Below, in pieces: positions 50,915-60,649 of a stretch of 64,000 nucleotides of DNA. The stretch comes from Pseudomonas helvetica (lineage in GTDB: Bacteria; Pseudomonadota; Gammaproteobacteria; Pseudomonadales; Pseudomonadaceae): the NCBI RefSeq assembly GCF_039908645.1, contig NZ_CP150917.1, positions 1,584,501 to 1,648,500 on the forward strand, read 5' to 3'. The position numbers and the translations under genes are program-made. Under the pieces are notes generated by a model. The model had not been told where the DNA came from and did not search any database. It worked only from the letters and a program-made list of their open reading frames with translations. The stretch's first letter is position 1. The number at the start of each line of letters is the position of its first letter.

Positions 50915-51045
50915 TTTGACCTCGATGACTGAATTGAACGTTCAGTATGATCGCTGTACGAGAAAGTGCTGGATCTGCGTCAGATCAATTGACAAGCGCG
51001 GTGGGCTTTCCTAGGGTTCGCCCCATTGAATTCTCGGGTGTAACC

Positions 51046-51738
51046 ATGACTGTTGAAGACCGTATCAAACTCGAACCGAGCTGGAAGGAAGCACTGCGTG
51101 CCGAATTCGACCAGCCTTACATGGCTGAGTTGCGCGAGTTTCTGCGGCAGGAAAACGCCGCAGGCAAGGAAATCTATCCGCCGGGACCGATGATCTTCAA
51201 CGCCCTCAATTCGACGCCGCTGGACAAGGTCAAAGTGGTGATTCTCGGCCAGGACCCATACCACGGCCCGGGTCAGGCCCATGGCTTGTGCTTCTCGGTG
51301 CAACCGGGTGTACCGGCGCCACCGTCGCTGGTGAACATCTATAAAGAGTTGAAGCGCGACCTGAACATCGACATCCCGAACCACGGTTACCTGCAAAGCT
51401 GGGCCGACCAGGGCGTGCTGATGCTCAACACCACCATGACCGTGGAGCGGGCCAATGCCAACGCCCATGCGGGCAAGGGCTGGCAGCACTTTACCGATCG
51501 GATTATCGAGGTGGTCAGCGAACATCAGCCCCATCTGGTGTTTTTGCTGTGGGGTGCTCATGCACAGAGCAAACAGAAACTGATCGATGCGACCAAACAT
51601 CTGGTGCTGACGTCGGTGCACCCGTCGCCGCTGTCCGCTTACCGTGGATTCCTCGGTTGCGGGCATTTCAGCCGTGCCAACAAGTATCTTGAACAGAATG
51701 GCGAGACACCGATCGACTGGCGGTTGCCACCGGTCTGA
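51046..51738 (+). CDS. ung: Uracil-DNA glycosylase
   Basis: The protein has 230 residues from ATG 51046 ([20 protein letters not shown]); the frame runs back to 50947. The water-activating loop [18 protein letters not shown] and the minor-groove loop [20 protein letters not shown] are complete. It removes uracil from DNA as the first step of base-excision repair. It is a single housekeeping gene. Confidence 0.95.
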   Translation: MTVEDRIKLEPSWKEALRAEFDQPYMAELREFLRQENAAGKEIYPPGPMIFNALNSTPLDKVKVVILGQDPYHGPGQAHGLCFSVQPGVPAPPSLVNIYKELKRDLNIDIPNHGYLQSWADQGVLMLNTTMTVERANANAHAGKGWQHFTDRIIEVVSEHQPHLVFLLWGAHAQSKQKLIDATKHLVLTSVHPSPLSAYRGFLGCGHFSRANKYLEQNGETPIDWRLPPV

Positions 51739-51768
51739 AACGACGCGAAAGTGAAGGGGAGCGGCTTT

Positions 51769-51902
51769 TGTGGTGAGGGGGCTTGCCCCCGTTGGGTCGC
51801 GAAGCGGCCCCAAAACCAGCCACTGCATTTTGTCAGACACACCACAGACATATGGTTTACGACTGCTACGCAGCCGAACGGGGGCAAGCCCCCTCGCCAC
51901 AG
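51769..51902. repeat. REP doublet (inverted pair)
   Basis: TGTGGTGAGGGGGCTTGCCC at 51769 and its near-perfect inverse ending at 51902 form a pair of REP sequences facing each other, a BIME/REPIN arrangement typical of Pseudomonas. It lies between ung and the AbrB-family gene, where transcripts converge. Confidence 0.8.
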
Positions 51903-51911
51903 GTGATCAAC

Positions 51912-52949
51912 TCAGGTGTCATCCGGCAACCGGTCCCAATACCTGAACAACGGCTCCGCCAGAAACAGCACGAACAACAACCGCATCACTTGCATCGCTG
52001 TGACCAACGGCACTGACAGTTGCAAGGTTTCAGCGGTCAGGCTCATTTCTGCAATGCCGCCAGGCATCATGCCCAGAGTCAGTGAGCGCAGGTCCAGTTG
52101 GGTCAGGGCACTCAGTCCCAGCGCCGCCAGTGTGGCGATCAGCATGGTCAGCGCCGTACCGATCAGGGTCCGGCCCATGAACGATGGTGCGCGACGGAAG
52201 AACTGCCGATTGAAGTGACAGCCCAGGCCACTGCCGATCAGCCATTGGCCGATCTGACTGCCGCCGTGGGGCAGCCCGATGTGTAAATCCCAGCCGATGC
52301 TCACCGCCGCACTCACCAGCAACGGGCCAAACAGCCAGGGGTTGGGCTGGCGCAACCGTTGCCAGATCCAGGCGAGCAGGGCACCGGCCGGAAACAACAC
52401 CGCCAGCCAGCGCCAATCGACGCTGGCCGGATGCAGTTGTGGGGCGCCGTCGCCAAGCAAGTATTTGAAGGCTGCCGGTACACAGAGCACCACCACCAGC
52501 ACCCGAAGACTTTGCCCTGCCGCCACCCGGCTGAGCACGGCGCCATTGCGTGCGCCAAGGTTGACCATTTCACCGGAGCCGCCCGGCATGCTGGAGAAAA
52601 ATGCAGTGGCGCGATCCTCGCCGGTGCGCCGCAGCAACCAGACCCCGACCACTGCCGACAGGCTGGTGACCAGCGCCCCGAAGAAGATCAGGCCAAAGTG
52701 GCGCATGACCTGCTCGATCACCAGCGGGGTGAAGTGCAGGCCAATGCCGATGCCGACAATCCACTGGCCGCATTTACGCCCGCCAGGAATTTCCGCCAAT
52801 TGCCAGGGTGTCAGGCAGCGCACCAGGATGATCGCCAGCAACGAGCCGACCATCCATGGCAGCGGCCAGCCGATCTGGCTGGCGAGGTACCCGCCCAGCA
52901 GACCGACCAGCGGTGTTCCCCACCAGCTTTTGAAAGGCCGATCAGACAT
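51912..52949 (-). CDS. AbrB-family putative membrane transporter
   Basis: The protein has 345 residues from ATG 52949, which overlaps the tctA stop by eight bases; a GTG at 52961 is possible. About ten membrane helices include LVGLLGGYLASQIGWPLPWM and the family motif FFSSMPGGSGEMVNLGA, repeated as LGMMPGGIAEMSLTAE. This family (once named ammonia monooxygenase regulators) is often next to tricarboxylate transporter genes, as here. The role is probably transport or its control. It is unrelated to the DNA-binding AbrB domain at 37.4 kb. Confidence 0.8.
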   Translation of the reverse strand: MSDRPFKSWWGTPLVGLLGGYLASQIGWPLPWMVGSLLAIILVRCLTPWQLAEIPGGRKCGQWIVGIGIGLHFTPLVIEQVMRHFGLIFFGALVTSLSAVVGVWLLRRTGEDRATAFFSSMPGGSGEMVNLGARNGAVLSRVAAGQSLRVLVVVLCVPAAFKYLLGDGAPQLHPASVDWRWLAVLFPAGALLAWIWQRLRQPNPWLFGPLLVSAAVSIGWDLHIGLPHGGSQIGQWLIGSGLGCHFNRQFFRRAPSFMGRTLIGTALTMLIATLAALGLSALTQLDLRSLTLGMMPGGIAEMSLTAETLQLSVPLVTAMQVMRLLFVLFLAEPLFRYWDRLPDDT

Positions 52950-54456
52950 CGGCGATTGCACGCCGCGCCACGGAACGTTTGCGCCAGATGCGCAGGATAG
53001 GCATCAGCAGCATGATCGCCGTCAGCACCCAGACACCGAACGTAATCGGGCTTGACCAGAGGATTTCCAGCGCACCGTTGGAAATCGACAGCGCACGGCG
53101 CAGGTTCTGTTCCATCAAGCCGCCGAGAATGAACCCCAGTAGAACTGGCGACAACGGGAAATCCAGCTTGCGCAGGATGTAGCCGAAGATGCCGATGCCG
53201 ATCATCAGGAACAGGTCGAAGGTCGTCGCGTGCACGGCGTAGACGCCGATCCCGGTAATGATCGCGATCACCGGCACCAGTGCCCAGTTCGGCACGGCAA
53301 GGATGCGGGTGAAGATGCGGATCATCGGGATATTGAGGATCACCAGCATGACGTTGGCGACGAACAACGAGGCGATCAGGCCCCAGACGATGTCCGGTTG
53401 CTGTTGGAACAACAGCGGCCCCGGGGTGATGTTGTACAGCGACAGGGCGCCGATCATCACCGCCGTGGTGCCCGAACCCGGTACGCCGAGGGTCAGCATC
53501 GGCACCAACGCGCCGCAGGCAGCACCGCCGATGGCGGTTTCCGGCGCCGCGAGGCCACGTTTGTCGCCTTGGCCGAAGGTGCCGCTGGCGCCGGCGATGC
53601 GTTTCTCGGTCATGTAGGCAACGGCACTGGCCAGCGTCGCACCGGCACCCGGCAACACGCCCATGATGAACCCCAGAACGCCGCAACGGATGTTCACCAC
53701 GAACACCGAGGCGGCTTCCTTGAAGTTGAACATCATCCGCCCGGTGGCTTTCACGGCTTCCTGGCCGTGATGGGTTTTTTCCAGCAGCAAGAGGATTTCG
53801 CTGATGGAGAACAGACCCAGCACCAACACCACGAATTGAATACCGTCGGTGAGGTGGATGTTGTCTCCAGTGAAACGGTACACGCCGCTGTTGGCGTCGA
53901 TCCCGACGCACGACAGAAACAACCCGATCAGCGCGGCAATAAAGGTTTTCAGCGGTCGATCACCGGCCATGCCACCGAGGCAGACAATGGCGAAGACCAT
54001 CAGCACGAAGTATTCCGCAGGGCCGAAAGCGATGGCCCATTTCGCCAGCAGCGGGGCGAACAGCACCATGCCGCAGGTGGCGATGAATGCGCCGATGAAC
54101 GAGCTCCAGGCCGACAACGACAGTGCCACCCCGGCCATGCCCTGGCGAGCCATCGGGTAGCCGTCGAGAGTGGTCATGACCGTCGACGCTTCGCCCGGAA
54201 TGTTCAGCAGAATCGAGCTGATCCGTCCGCCGTATTCGCAGCCCAGGTAGACGGCAGCCAAGAGGATCAGCGCGGACTCCGGTGGCAGGCCGAGGGCGAA
54301 CGCAATCGGTATCAACAACGCCACGCCGTTGATCGGCCCAAGACCCGGCAACAAGCCGACCACGGTGCCGATCAGGGTGCCGCACAACGCGGTGACCAGG
54401 TTGTAAGGAGTCAGTGCGACGCCAAAACCCTGGCCGAGGTAGTTAAGGGTATCCAT
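52942..54456 (-). CDS. tctA: Tripartite tricarboxylate transporter, large membrane subunit TctA
   Basis: The protein has 504 residues with about twelve membrane helices. Family motifs are LLPGLGPINGVALLIPIAF and GVLPGAGATLASAVAYMTEK; YGGRISSILLNIPGEAS is the characteristic conserved block. It forms the main translocation channel of the TctABC system, driven by ion gradients. It follows tctB directly (one base between) and ends overlapping the AbrB-family gene. Confidence 0.93.
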   Translation of the reverse strand: MDTLNYLGQGFGVALTPYNLVTALCGTLIGTVVGLLPGLGPINGVALLIPIAFALGLPPESALILLAAVYLGCEYGGRISSILLNIPGEASTVMTTLDGYPMARQGMAGVALSLSAWSSFIGAFIATCGMVLFAPLLAKWAIAFGPAEYFVLMVFAIVCLGGMAGDRPLKTFIAALIGLFLSCVGIDANSGVYRFTGDNIHLTDGIQFVVLVLGLFSISEILLLLEKTHHGQEAVKATGRMMFNFKEAASVFVVNIRCGVLGFIMGVLPGAGATLASAVAYMTEKRIAGASGTFGQGDKRGLAAPETAIGGAACGALVPMLTLGVPGSGTTAVMIGALSLYNITPGPLLFQQQPDIVWGLIASLFVANVMLVILNIPMIRIFTRILAVPNWALVPVIAIITGIGVYAVHATTFDLFLMIGIGIFGYILRKLDFPLSPVLLGFILGGLMEQNLRRALSISNGALEILWSSPITFGVWVLTAIMLLMPILRIWRKRSVARRAIADV

Positions 54457-54457
54457 A

Positions 54458-54916
54458 TCAGTTCTCCAGAACGTCGAGCAGGCCCAACGGCAGTGGCACG
54501 TCCATCAACCGGTCGAACAGCATGTACAGACCGACGCTCATCAAGCTGATGATCACCACGCTCGGCAACCAGCGGCCACCGTACAAACGGGCCATCGGTA
54601 CGCCGATGAGGATGCTCGAAACAATGAACCCGAGCGGTTCGAAGGTTCCGGCGAACACCAGCAGTAGAACGACACAGATACCGATCTTGGTCAGGGTTTC
54701 GCGGTCCAGTGGCGGCTCGTCTTCACTGTGTTTGATCGGCGCAGGGCGAAACACCATGTACAGCAGTGCCACGCCCATCAAGCCGAGCATCAACAACGGA
54801 AAGGCTCTGGGGCCGACGGGTTCATAGGAAAATGCCGCTTGATACGGCCAGGCCATCAGTGCCAGGCCAAGACAGGCCAGTAACAGCACCGAGGCAAAAA
54901 TGCGTTGTAAGAGCAT
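54458..54916 (-). CDS. tctB: Tripartite tricarboxylate transporter, small membrane subunit TctB
   Basis: The protein has 152 residues from ATG 54916, nine bases from CAGGAG; the upstream ATG at 54949 lacks a ribosome site. Four membrane helices are seen (IFASVLLLACLGLALMAWPY, PLLMLGLMGVALLYMVF, ICVVLLLVFAGTFEPLGFI, VVIISLMSVGLYMLF). It is the short subunit that pairs with TctA. A strong stem-loop separates it from tctC upstream. Confidence 0.9.
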   Translation of the reverse strand: MLLQRIFASVLLLACLGLALMAWPYQAAFSYEPVGPRAFPLLMLGLMGVALLYMVFRPAPIKHSEDEPPLDRETLTKIGICVVLLLVFAGTFEPLGFIVSSILIGVPMARLYGGRWLPSVVIISLMSVGLYMLFDRLMDVPLPLGLLDVLEN

Positions 54917-54928
54917 GACAAACTCCTG

Positions 54929-54959
54929 GGCCAGCCCCTTGATGCGCAAGGGGCTGGCC
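54929..54959 (-). promoter_or_regulatory. 12-bp stem-loop between tctC and tctB
   Basis: GGCCAGCCCCTT (54929-54940) and its complement (54948-54959) pair perfectly around a 7-nt loop, without a T-run. It is probably a transcript-stability or processing element that lets tctC (the abundant binding protein) exceed tctBA, as seen in other binding-protein operons. Confidence 0.7.
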
Positions 54960-54974
54960 GCGTAACAGAGGCGA

Positions 54975-55964
54975 TTACTGAATCAGGCCGAACTCTTTGG
55001 CCAGCAGTTTGTAGTCCGCTACCTGCTTCTTCACGTAGGTGTCCAGCTCTGGCCCGGTCATGGCGAACGGGAACAGTTCACGCTGATCGCGCAGTTTGGC
55101 GAAGTCTTCAGAGGCCAGCAGTTTGTCGAAGGCGTTTTTCCACCAGGCATATTCCGCATCGCTGACTTTTGGCCCGAGGTAGAAACCCCGAACCACTGGC
55201 CAGACGATGTCGTAGCCTTGCTCTTTGGCGGTCGGAATATCCTTCATTTCCGGCTCGTCCAGACGCTCGTTGGCGAACACGGCCAGCAGGCGCATGTCAC
55301 CGCTCTGGATGTGCGGCATGGAGTCGGAGATGTCGGTGCTGCCGACCTGGATGTGACCACCGAGCAGCGCCGTAGCAATTTCACCGCCGCCTTCGAGGGC
55401 GACGTAGCGCAGGTCACGCGGGTTGATCCCGGCGGCCTTGGCAATCAGCGCGGTTTGCATCCAGTCCTGACTGCCCACCGTGCCGCCGGAACCGATCACT
55501 ACTTTGCTCGGGTCTTTCTTCAACGCCTGAACAAGGTCGTCAAGGTTCTTGTAGGGCGAGTCGCTTTTCACCGCGATGGCACCGTAGCTGGTGCCCACCG
55601 CTGCCAGCCAGCGCACGGCGTTTTCGTCGAAGCGACCGAACTTGCCTTGGGCCAGGTTCAGCAGCGAGCCGCTGGACCAGGCCACCAGCGTGCCGGCATC
55701 GGCTGGGCGCTGGGCGACGACGGCGTTGTAAGCCACCGCGCCGACACCGCCGGGCATGTAGGTCACGCGCATCGGTTTGGTCAGGATTTTTTCGTTCACC
55801 AGCGCGCTTTGCGCCAGTTTGCAGGTCAGGTCGAAGCCTCCGCCGGGGGATGCCGGGGCAATGCATTCCGGGCGCTTGGGCTCGCCGGCCACATCGGCCA
55901 GCAGTGGGCCGGCGAACAGCAGGCAGCTGGCGGCTAATGCAACTTTACGCAGTGATAAGTCCAT
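54975..55964 (-). CDS. tctC: Tricarboxylate-binding periplasmic protein TctC
   Basis: The protein has 329 residues from ATG 55964. It has a Sec signal peptide (KVALAASCLLFAGPLLADVA), then the family start RPECIAPASPGGGFDLTCKL. Later parts include VVIGSGGTVGSQDWMQTAL and GGHIQVGSTDISDSMPHIQS. It binds tricarboxylates (citrate-like) in the periplasm and hands them to TctAB. It is the second gene after opdH in the transport operon. Confidence 0.92.
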   Translation of the reverse strand: MDLSLRKVALAASCLLFAGPLLADVAGEPKRPECIAPASPGGGFDLTCKLAQSALVNEKILTKPMRVTYMPGGVGAVAYNAVVAQRPADAGTLVAWSSGSLLNLAQGKFGRFDENAVRWLAAVGTSYGAIAVKSDSPYKNLDDLVQALKKDPSKVVIGSGGTVGSQDWMQTALIAKAAGINPRDLRYVALEGGGEIATALLGGHIQVGSTDISDSMPHIQSGDMRLLAVFANERLDEPEMKDIPTAKEQGYDIVWPVVRGFYLGPKVSDAEYAWWKNAFDKLLASEDFAKLRDQRELFPFAMTGPELDTYVKKQVADYKLLAKEFGLIQ

Positions 55965-56018
55965 TTTTCGTCTCCACAGGAGTTGTTGTTGTGTAGGAGC
56001 TGTCGTTTGTTGAATCAA

Positions 56019-57326
56019 TTACCAAAGGGCAACGCTGTAGCTCACCAGCAAACGCACTTCATCAGCGTCACGGGCAGAGTAGTTGGAGCGGTAGGTGGCA
56101 TTGCGCAGACGCACGGCGACGTCCTTGAGGGCACCACTTTGCACCACGTATTTGATCTCGGTATTGCGTTCCCACTCTTCGCCGGTGGCGCCGTTTTTCA
56201 GCTTGATGTTGTCACCGCTGATGTAACGGGTCATGAAGCTCAGGCCCGGAACCCCGAGCTTGGCGAAGTCGTAGTCGTAACGCGCCTGCCAGGAGTGTTC
56301 TTCGGCGCCTGCAAAGTCGTTGATCTGCACGAAGTTGACCAGATACGGGTCGGCACCATCGACATACGGGAAGGCGCTGTCGCCGGACATGTGCTGATAA
56401 CCGGCGGTGAGTTTATGCCCGCTCAAGGCATAACTCACCAGGCCGTTGAGGGATTTGTTGTCGATCTTGCCGCCACGGGCCTGGCCCTGGTCATTGCTGA
56501 TGGCCAGCCGCAGGTCGGTGGCAAAAGTGCCCGGACCGAACGGTTGCGAGGCGACCAGGCCAAGGAAATGCTGGTTGTACACCTCGCCCAGTTGAGCGAA
56601 GTGGTAACTGCCGGTGATCTTGTCGGTGAACTTGTAGTCGACACCGCCGAAATCGAAATGCGTGCCGGGCACGGTGCCGGCGAAACGGCTGTTCTTGTTG
56701 TTGAGGGCGATGTCCTCGAAATCGGTGCTGTCGCGGTCCTTGGCTTTATCGAGGCGCCCGCCGGTGAAGGTCAGGTTCTTGATTTCCTTTGAAGTCACCA
56801 GGCCGCCTTCAAAGGTCTGCGGCAGAATTCGCCCATCGTTGGGCTTGAGGGTCGGCAATTCAGGTATCAGGCTACCGACTTTGAGCTCGGTAGCAGAGAT
56901 CTTCATTTTGCCGGTCAGGCCAAGTTTGGAGTACTCATTGGCGGCACGCCCGTCATCGTGGGTTGGCAGCAAGCCGGTGCCGGTGCGGTCGGGGCTGGAA
57001 TCGAGCTTGACCCCGAGCATGCCCAGCGCGTCGACACCAAAACCCACGGTGCCGTCGGTGTAGCCTGACTGCACGTTGAGCATGAAGCCCTGGGCCCATT
57101 CGTCACGCTTGGACTGTTGAGCACTGGTGCCACTGCGAAAGTCGCGGTTGAAGTACATGTTACGGGTTTCGAGGGTCGCGCTACTGTCTTCGAAGAAGGC
57201 AGCCTGGCTGACAGGCGAAAAGCCGGCGAGGGCGGCGGCACTGGCGAGAGCGGTGGAGGCGAGGCGGGAAAAACGCGCAGGCGGGCAAGCCTGAGGCTGT
57301 GTGGACAGCATGCTGAAATACTCCAT
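56019..57326 (-). CDS. opdH: OprD-family porin OpdH (tricarboxylate-specific)
   Basis: The protein has 435 residues. A signal peptide ends near AAFFEDSSATLETRNMYFNR, the hallmark start of OprD porins, and the C-terminus ends in a beta-strand with terminal W (VRLLVSYSVALW). Alternating strands and SYHFAQLGEVYNQHFLGLVA agree with an 18-strand barrel. Its position upstream of tctCBA and opposite tctDE identifies it as OpdH, the outer-membrane channel for tricarboxylates. It is divergent from tctD, sharing the control region. Confidence 0.9.
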   Translation of the reverse strand: MEYFSMLSTQPQACPPARFSRLASTALASAAALAGFSPVSQAAFFEDSSATLETRNMYFNRDFRSGTSAQQSKRDEWAQGFMLNVQSGYTDGTVGFGVDALGMLGVKLDSSPDRTGTGLLPTHDDGRAANEYSKLGLTGKMKISATELKVGSLIPELPTLKPNDGRILPQTFEGGLVTSKEIKNLTFTGGRLDKAKDRDSTDFEDIALNNKNSRFAGTVPGTHFDFGGVDYKFTDKITGSYHFAQLGEVYNQHFLGLVASQPFGPGTFATDLRLAISNDQGQARGGKIDNKSLNGLVSYALSGHKLTAGYQHMSGDSAFPYVDGADPYLVNFVQINDFAGAEEHSWQARYDYDFAKLGVPGLSFMTRYISGDNIKLKNGATGEEWERNTEIKYVVQSGALKDVAVRLRNATYRSNYSARDADEVRLLVSYSVALW

Positions 57327-57545
57327 TTATTGTTCTTATTTGACGAAAACGCTTCGAGGCGTTTTTCGGTTGCAGCGCTTCATGGTCACGGCAGTCGAAA
57401 CTGTCCGTGGCTGGACTCTAACGGGCTAACCTTTCTCCAACCTTTCAGCAGACTTTCATTGTTTTCGGTCTTCACAGAGGCGGATGCGGCTGTAAACTCC
57501 GCGCCAAAGAATGGCGTCGACCATCCCCGAACGAGGTAAAAAACC

Positions 57546-58217
57546 ATGCGTGTTCTTCTCGTCGAAGACCATCTGCAGTTGGCCGAAAGTGTCGCCCAAG
57601 CGCTCAAGAGCACCGGTTTGACCGTCGATGTGCTGCACGATGGGGTAGCTGCCGACCTGGCCTTGAACAGCGAGGAGTACGCGGTGGCGATCCTTGATGT
57701 CGGCCTGCCGCGCATGGATGGTTTCGAGGTGCTGGCGCGTTTGCGCAGCCGTGGTAAGAACTTGCCAGTGCTGATGCTGACGGCCCGCAGCGACGTCAAG
57801 GACCGGGTTCACGGGCTCAACCTTGGCGCCGATGACTACCTGGCCAAACCCTTTGAACTGACCGAGCTGGAAGCGCGGGTCAAGGCGCTGTTGCGGCGCA
57901 GCGTACTCGGCGGCGAGCGTCAGCAACGTTGTGGTGTGTTGGTGTATGACCTGGACACTCGGCGCTTCACCCTCGGCGATGAGCTGCTGACCCTGACTTC
58001 CCGTGAGCAAGCGGTGCTCGAGGCGTTGATCGCGCGCCCTGGGCGGGTGATGAGCAAGGAGCAGTTGGCCTCCCAGGTGTTTGGTCTGGACGAAGAGGCC
58101 AGCCCTGACGCCATCGAAATCTACGTCCACCGTTTGCGCAAGAAACTCGACGGCCATGCAGTCGCAATTGTGACCTTCAGGGGGCTCGGTTACCTGCTGG
58201 AAGCCCGCGATGCATAA
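57546..58217 (+). CDS. tctD: Response regulator TctD
   Basis: The protein has 223 residues of OmpR type. The receiver domain has LVEDHLQLAESVAQA, the phospho-acceptor in VAILDVGLPRMDGFEVL and LGADDYLAKPFELTELEAR. The winged-helix domain ends AIVTFRGLGYLLEARDA. It should activate opdH-tctCBA when phosphorylated by TctE. It overlaps tctE by eight bases. Confidence 0.93.
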   Translation: MRVLLVEDHLQLAESVAQALKSTGLTVDVLHDGVAADLALNSEEYAVAILDVGLPRMDGFEVLARLRSRGKNLPVLMLTARSDVKDRVHGLNLGADDYLAKPFELTELEARVKALLRRSVLGGERQQRCGVLVYDLDTRRFTLGDELLTLTSREQAVLEALIARPGRVMSKEQLASQVFGLDEEASPDAIEIYVHRLRKKLDGHAVAIVTFRGLGYLLEARDA

Positions 58218-59595
58218 GCCTGGCAGTCTGCGCTGGCGGCTACTGTGGAACCTCGCACTGCTGCTGGTGGTGCTGATGATCGCCAGCGGTTTGAGTGCCT
58301 ACTGGAATGGTCGCGAAGCGGCCGACACGGCGTATGACCGGACCTTGCTGGCCTCGGCGCGAACCATCGCCGCCGGGCTTTCCCAGCGCGATGGCAGCCT
58401 CAGCGCCGATGTGCCTTACGTGGCGCTGGATACATTCGCCTACGACAGCGCCGGACGCATTTACTACCAGGTCAACGACATCCATCAGCAGCTGATTTCC
58501 GGTTACGAAAACCTGCCCGGACCACCGCCAGGCACGCCGCGAACCGACGATTATCCAGCGCTGGCGCGGTTTTATGACGCCATTTACCAAGGGCAGAACG
58601 TGAGGGTAGTGAGCCTGCTCAAGCCGGTGACCGAACCGAACATGAATGGCATGGCGGAAATCCGCGTAGCGGAAACCGACGAGGCCCGCGTCCGCATGGC
58701 TCGCAGCCTGATGACCGATACCTTGCTGCGTCTGGGCCTGCTGGCAGTGGGGGCGTTGCTGTTGGTGTGGTTTGCGGTGAGCGCAGCACTGCGCCCAATC
58801 GAGCGTTTGCGCACGGTGGTGGAGGAGCGGCAATCGGATGACCTTCGGCCTTTGCCACTGGTAGAAGTGCAGCGTGAATTGTGGCCGCTGGTACGCGCGC
58901 TTAACCACTTTACCGAGCGCTTGCGCGGGCAGTTCGAGCGTCAGGCGCAGTTCATCGCCGATGCCGCCCATGAGTTGCGAACGCCGTTGGCGGCTCTTAA
59001 AGCAAGGCTCGAATTAGGACTGCGGGCGGGCGAGCCGCAAATCTGGCGAAATACGTTGGAGAGCGCCGCTCAGGGCACCGATCGGCTGACTCATCTGGCG
59101 AATCAATTGCTCTCGCTTGCACGCGTCGAGAACGGTGCGCGGGCGATTGCCGAGGGTGGGGCGCAGTTGCTCGATTTGAGTCAGCTGGCTCGTGAACTGG
59201 GCATGGCCATGGCGCCGTTGGCCCACGCGCGGGGCGTCGCGTTGGCGTTGGAGGCTGAGGAACCGGTGTGGCTGCGCGGCGAACCAACGCTGTTGAATGA
59301 ACTGCTGAGCAATCTGGTGGATAACGCCTTGGCTCACACGCCCCCCGGCGGCAACGTGATCTTGCGCGTCAGTGCGCCCGCGGTGCTGGAGGTCGAGGAT
59401 GATGGGCCGGGGATTCCGCTTGAGGAGCGCGACCGGGTGTTTGAACGCTTCTACCGGCGTAATCAGCAGGTGGCGGGTTCAGGCCTGGGCCTGGCGATTG
59501 TCGGTGAAATCTGCCGCGCCCATCTGGCCCAGATCAGCCTGCACGATGGCGCGCAACGTGGGTTGAAGGTTCGGGTCAGTTTTATCGCCGGGTAG
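58210..59595 (+). CDS. tctE: Sensor histidine kinase TctE
   Basis: The protein has 461 residues. Two membrane helices (LWNLALLLVVLMIASGLSAY and GLLAVGALLLVWFAVSAALR) enclose a periplasmic sensor domain, followed by a HAMP-like linker. The H-box is FIADAAHELRTPLAALKARL; the N-box, DDGPGIP and GSGLGLAIVGEI boxes follow. It senses tricarboxylates and phosphorylates TctD. Its start overlaps tctD. Confidence 0.93.
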   Translation: MHKPGSLRWRLLWNLALLLVVLMIASGLSAYWNGREAADTAYDRTLLASARTIAAGLSQRDGSLSADVPYVALDTFAYDSAGRIYYQVNDIHQQLISGYENLPGPPPGTPRTDDYPALARFYDAIYQGQNVRVVSLLKPVTEPNMNGMAEIRVAETDEARVRMARSLMTDTLLRLGLLAVGALLLVWFAVSAALRPIERLRTVVEERQSDDLRPLPLVEVQRELWPLVRALNHFTERLRGQFERQAQFIADAAHELRTPLAALKARLELGLRAGEPQIWRNTLESAAQGTDRLTHLANQLLSLARVENGARAIAEGGAQLLDLSQLARELGMAMAPLAHARGVALALEAEEPVWLRGEPTLLNELLSNLVDNALAHTPPGGNVILRVSAPAVLEVEDDGPGIPLEERDRVFERFYRRNQQVAGSGLGLAIVGEICRAHLAQISLHDGAQRGLKVRVSFIAG

Positions 59596-59626
59596 GGCTG
59601 ATTACCTGCGAGCGAAACACAACACC

Positions 59627-59774
59627 TGTGGCGAGGGGGCTTGTCGGAACGCCGCACCGCCCCGTTCGGCTGCGAAGCAGTCGTAAAATCGGCTGAGTCG
59701 TTGATTCAGATAAAACGCGGTGACCATCTTGGGACCGCTTCGCGCTCCAGCGGGGGCAAGCCCCCTCGCCACAG
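59627..59774. repeat. REP doublet
   Basis: TGTGGCGAGGGGGCTTGTCG at 59627 and an inverse copy ending in CCCCCTCGCCACAG at 59774 face each other around a 100-bp spacer. Same type as 51769-51902. It lies between the convergent tctE and HDOD genes. Confidence 0.8.
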
Positions 59775-59791
59775 ACGCCCCTCTGCAGTGA

Positions 59792-60613
59792 TCAATAAAA
59801 CATCGATCGTGACTCATCCAGATCGCTGCACATTGCCGTGTTCTCCGGATCAATCCCCAGTTTCTTGAACGCCGGCACGTTGAGCACGTCAATTCTGGAC
59901 AACGGATGATCGGTGTCCTTGTGGCAATACAGGCTGGCGATCTGCACCAGATCGACATAATCGACCTGCTCGGACTGACGCTTGAAGTCCAGATACAGCC
60001 CCGGCAGTTTCACCAGCATTTCCGGAAACTCCCAGACCTGCAGCAGCTTGTCACCGAGCAGCGGATGAATGTGTTCGATCACATGGTTGAGGCTGACCGG
60101 ATCTGACAGCAGCTCGTAGTGGTCTTCGGCATAGGTCAGAATTGGCAGCACGCCGATCTGATGCACCAGCCCGCCAAGGGCCGCCTGATCCGGTTTCAAT
60201 TGGGTATGAGTGCGGCACAGTGCATAGCTGACACCGGCGATTTCCAGGCTCTTGCGCCAGACTTCGCGCATCTTCTGTTCCACCACCTCGGAGCGGGCGT
60301 GGAAAATCTGTTCCATGACCAGACCGATAGCCAGGTTGCTGCTGTAATTGATGCCCAGTCGGGTGATTGCCGTGTGCAGGTCTGTCACTTCCTGAGCCGC
60401 ACGCAGCAACGGACTGTTGACCACTTTGATCAGCCGCGCGGACAACGCGGTGTCGCGGCCGATGACTTTGCTCAGGTCGGCGACGCTGATTTCCGGGTCT
60501 TCGGCGGCCTTGCGAATCTGCAGGGCCACTTCCGGTAACGTTGGCAGAACCAGGTCATCGTTATCGATGGCCTCAACCAAATCCTGTTGGACCTTTTCCG
60601 CCAGCTCGCTCAT
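59792..60613 (-). CDS. HDOD-domain signalling protein
   Basis: The protein has 273 residues. The N-terminal region is LVLPTLPEVALQIRKAAEDP, followed by the HDOD core VADLSKVIGRDTALSARLIK and ALGGLVHQIGVLPILTYAED. HDOD proteins lack a full HD catalytic set and relay signals in motility or cell-cycle control. It is a single core gene divergent to nothing obvious; ygfZ lies 36 bp upstream on the same strand. Confidence 0.85.
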   Translation of the reverse strand: MSELAEKVQQDLVEAIDNDDLVLPTLPEVALQIRKAAEDPEISVADLSKVIGRDTALSARLIKVVNSPLLRAAQEVTDLHTAITRLGINYSSNLAIGLVMEQIFHARSEVVEQKMREVWRKSLEIAGVSYALCRTHTQLKPDQAALGGLVHQIGVLPILTYAEDHYELLSDPVSLNHVIEHIHPLLGDKLLQVWEFPEMLVKLPGLYLDFKRQSEQVDYVDLVQIASLYCHKDTDHPLSRIDVLNVPAFKKLGIDPENTAMCSDLDESRSMFY

Positions 60614-60649
60614 TTAGTTTCTCTAGGGTATTGCAAAAAAATGCTGCAA

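Noticed and set aside
53230..54549. Plus-strand frame of 439 codons opposite tctA
   Set aside because: Shadow of tctA; its composition (HQHDVGDEQRGDQ-type) is typical of antisense GC-rich frames.
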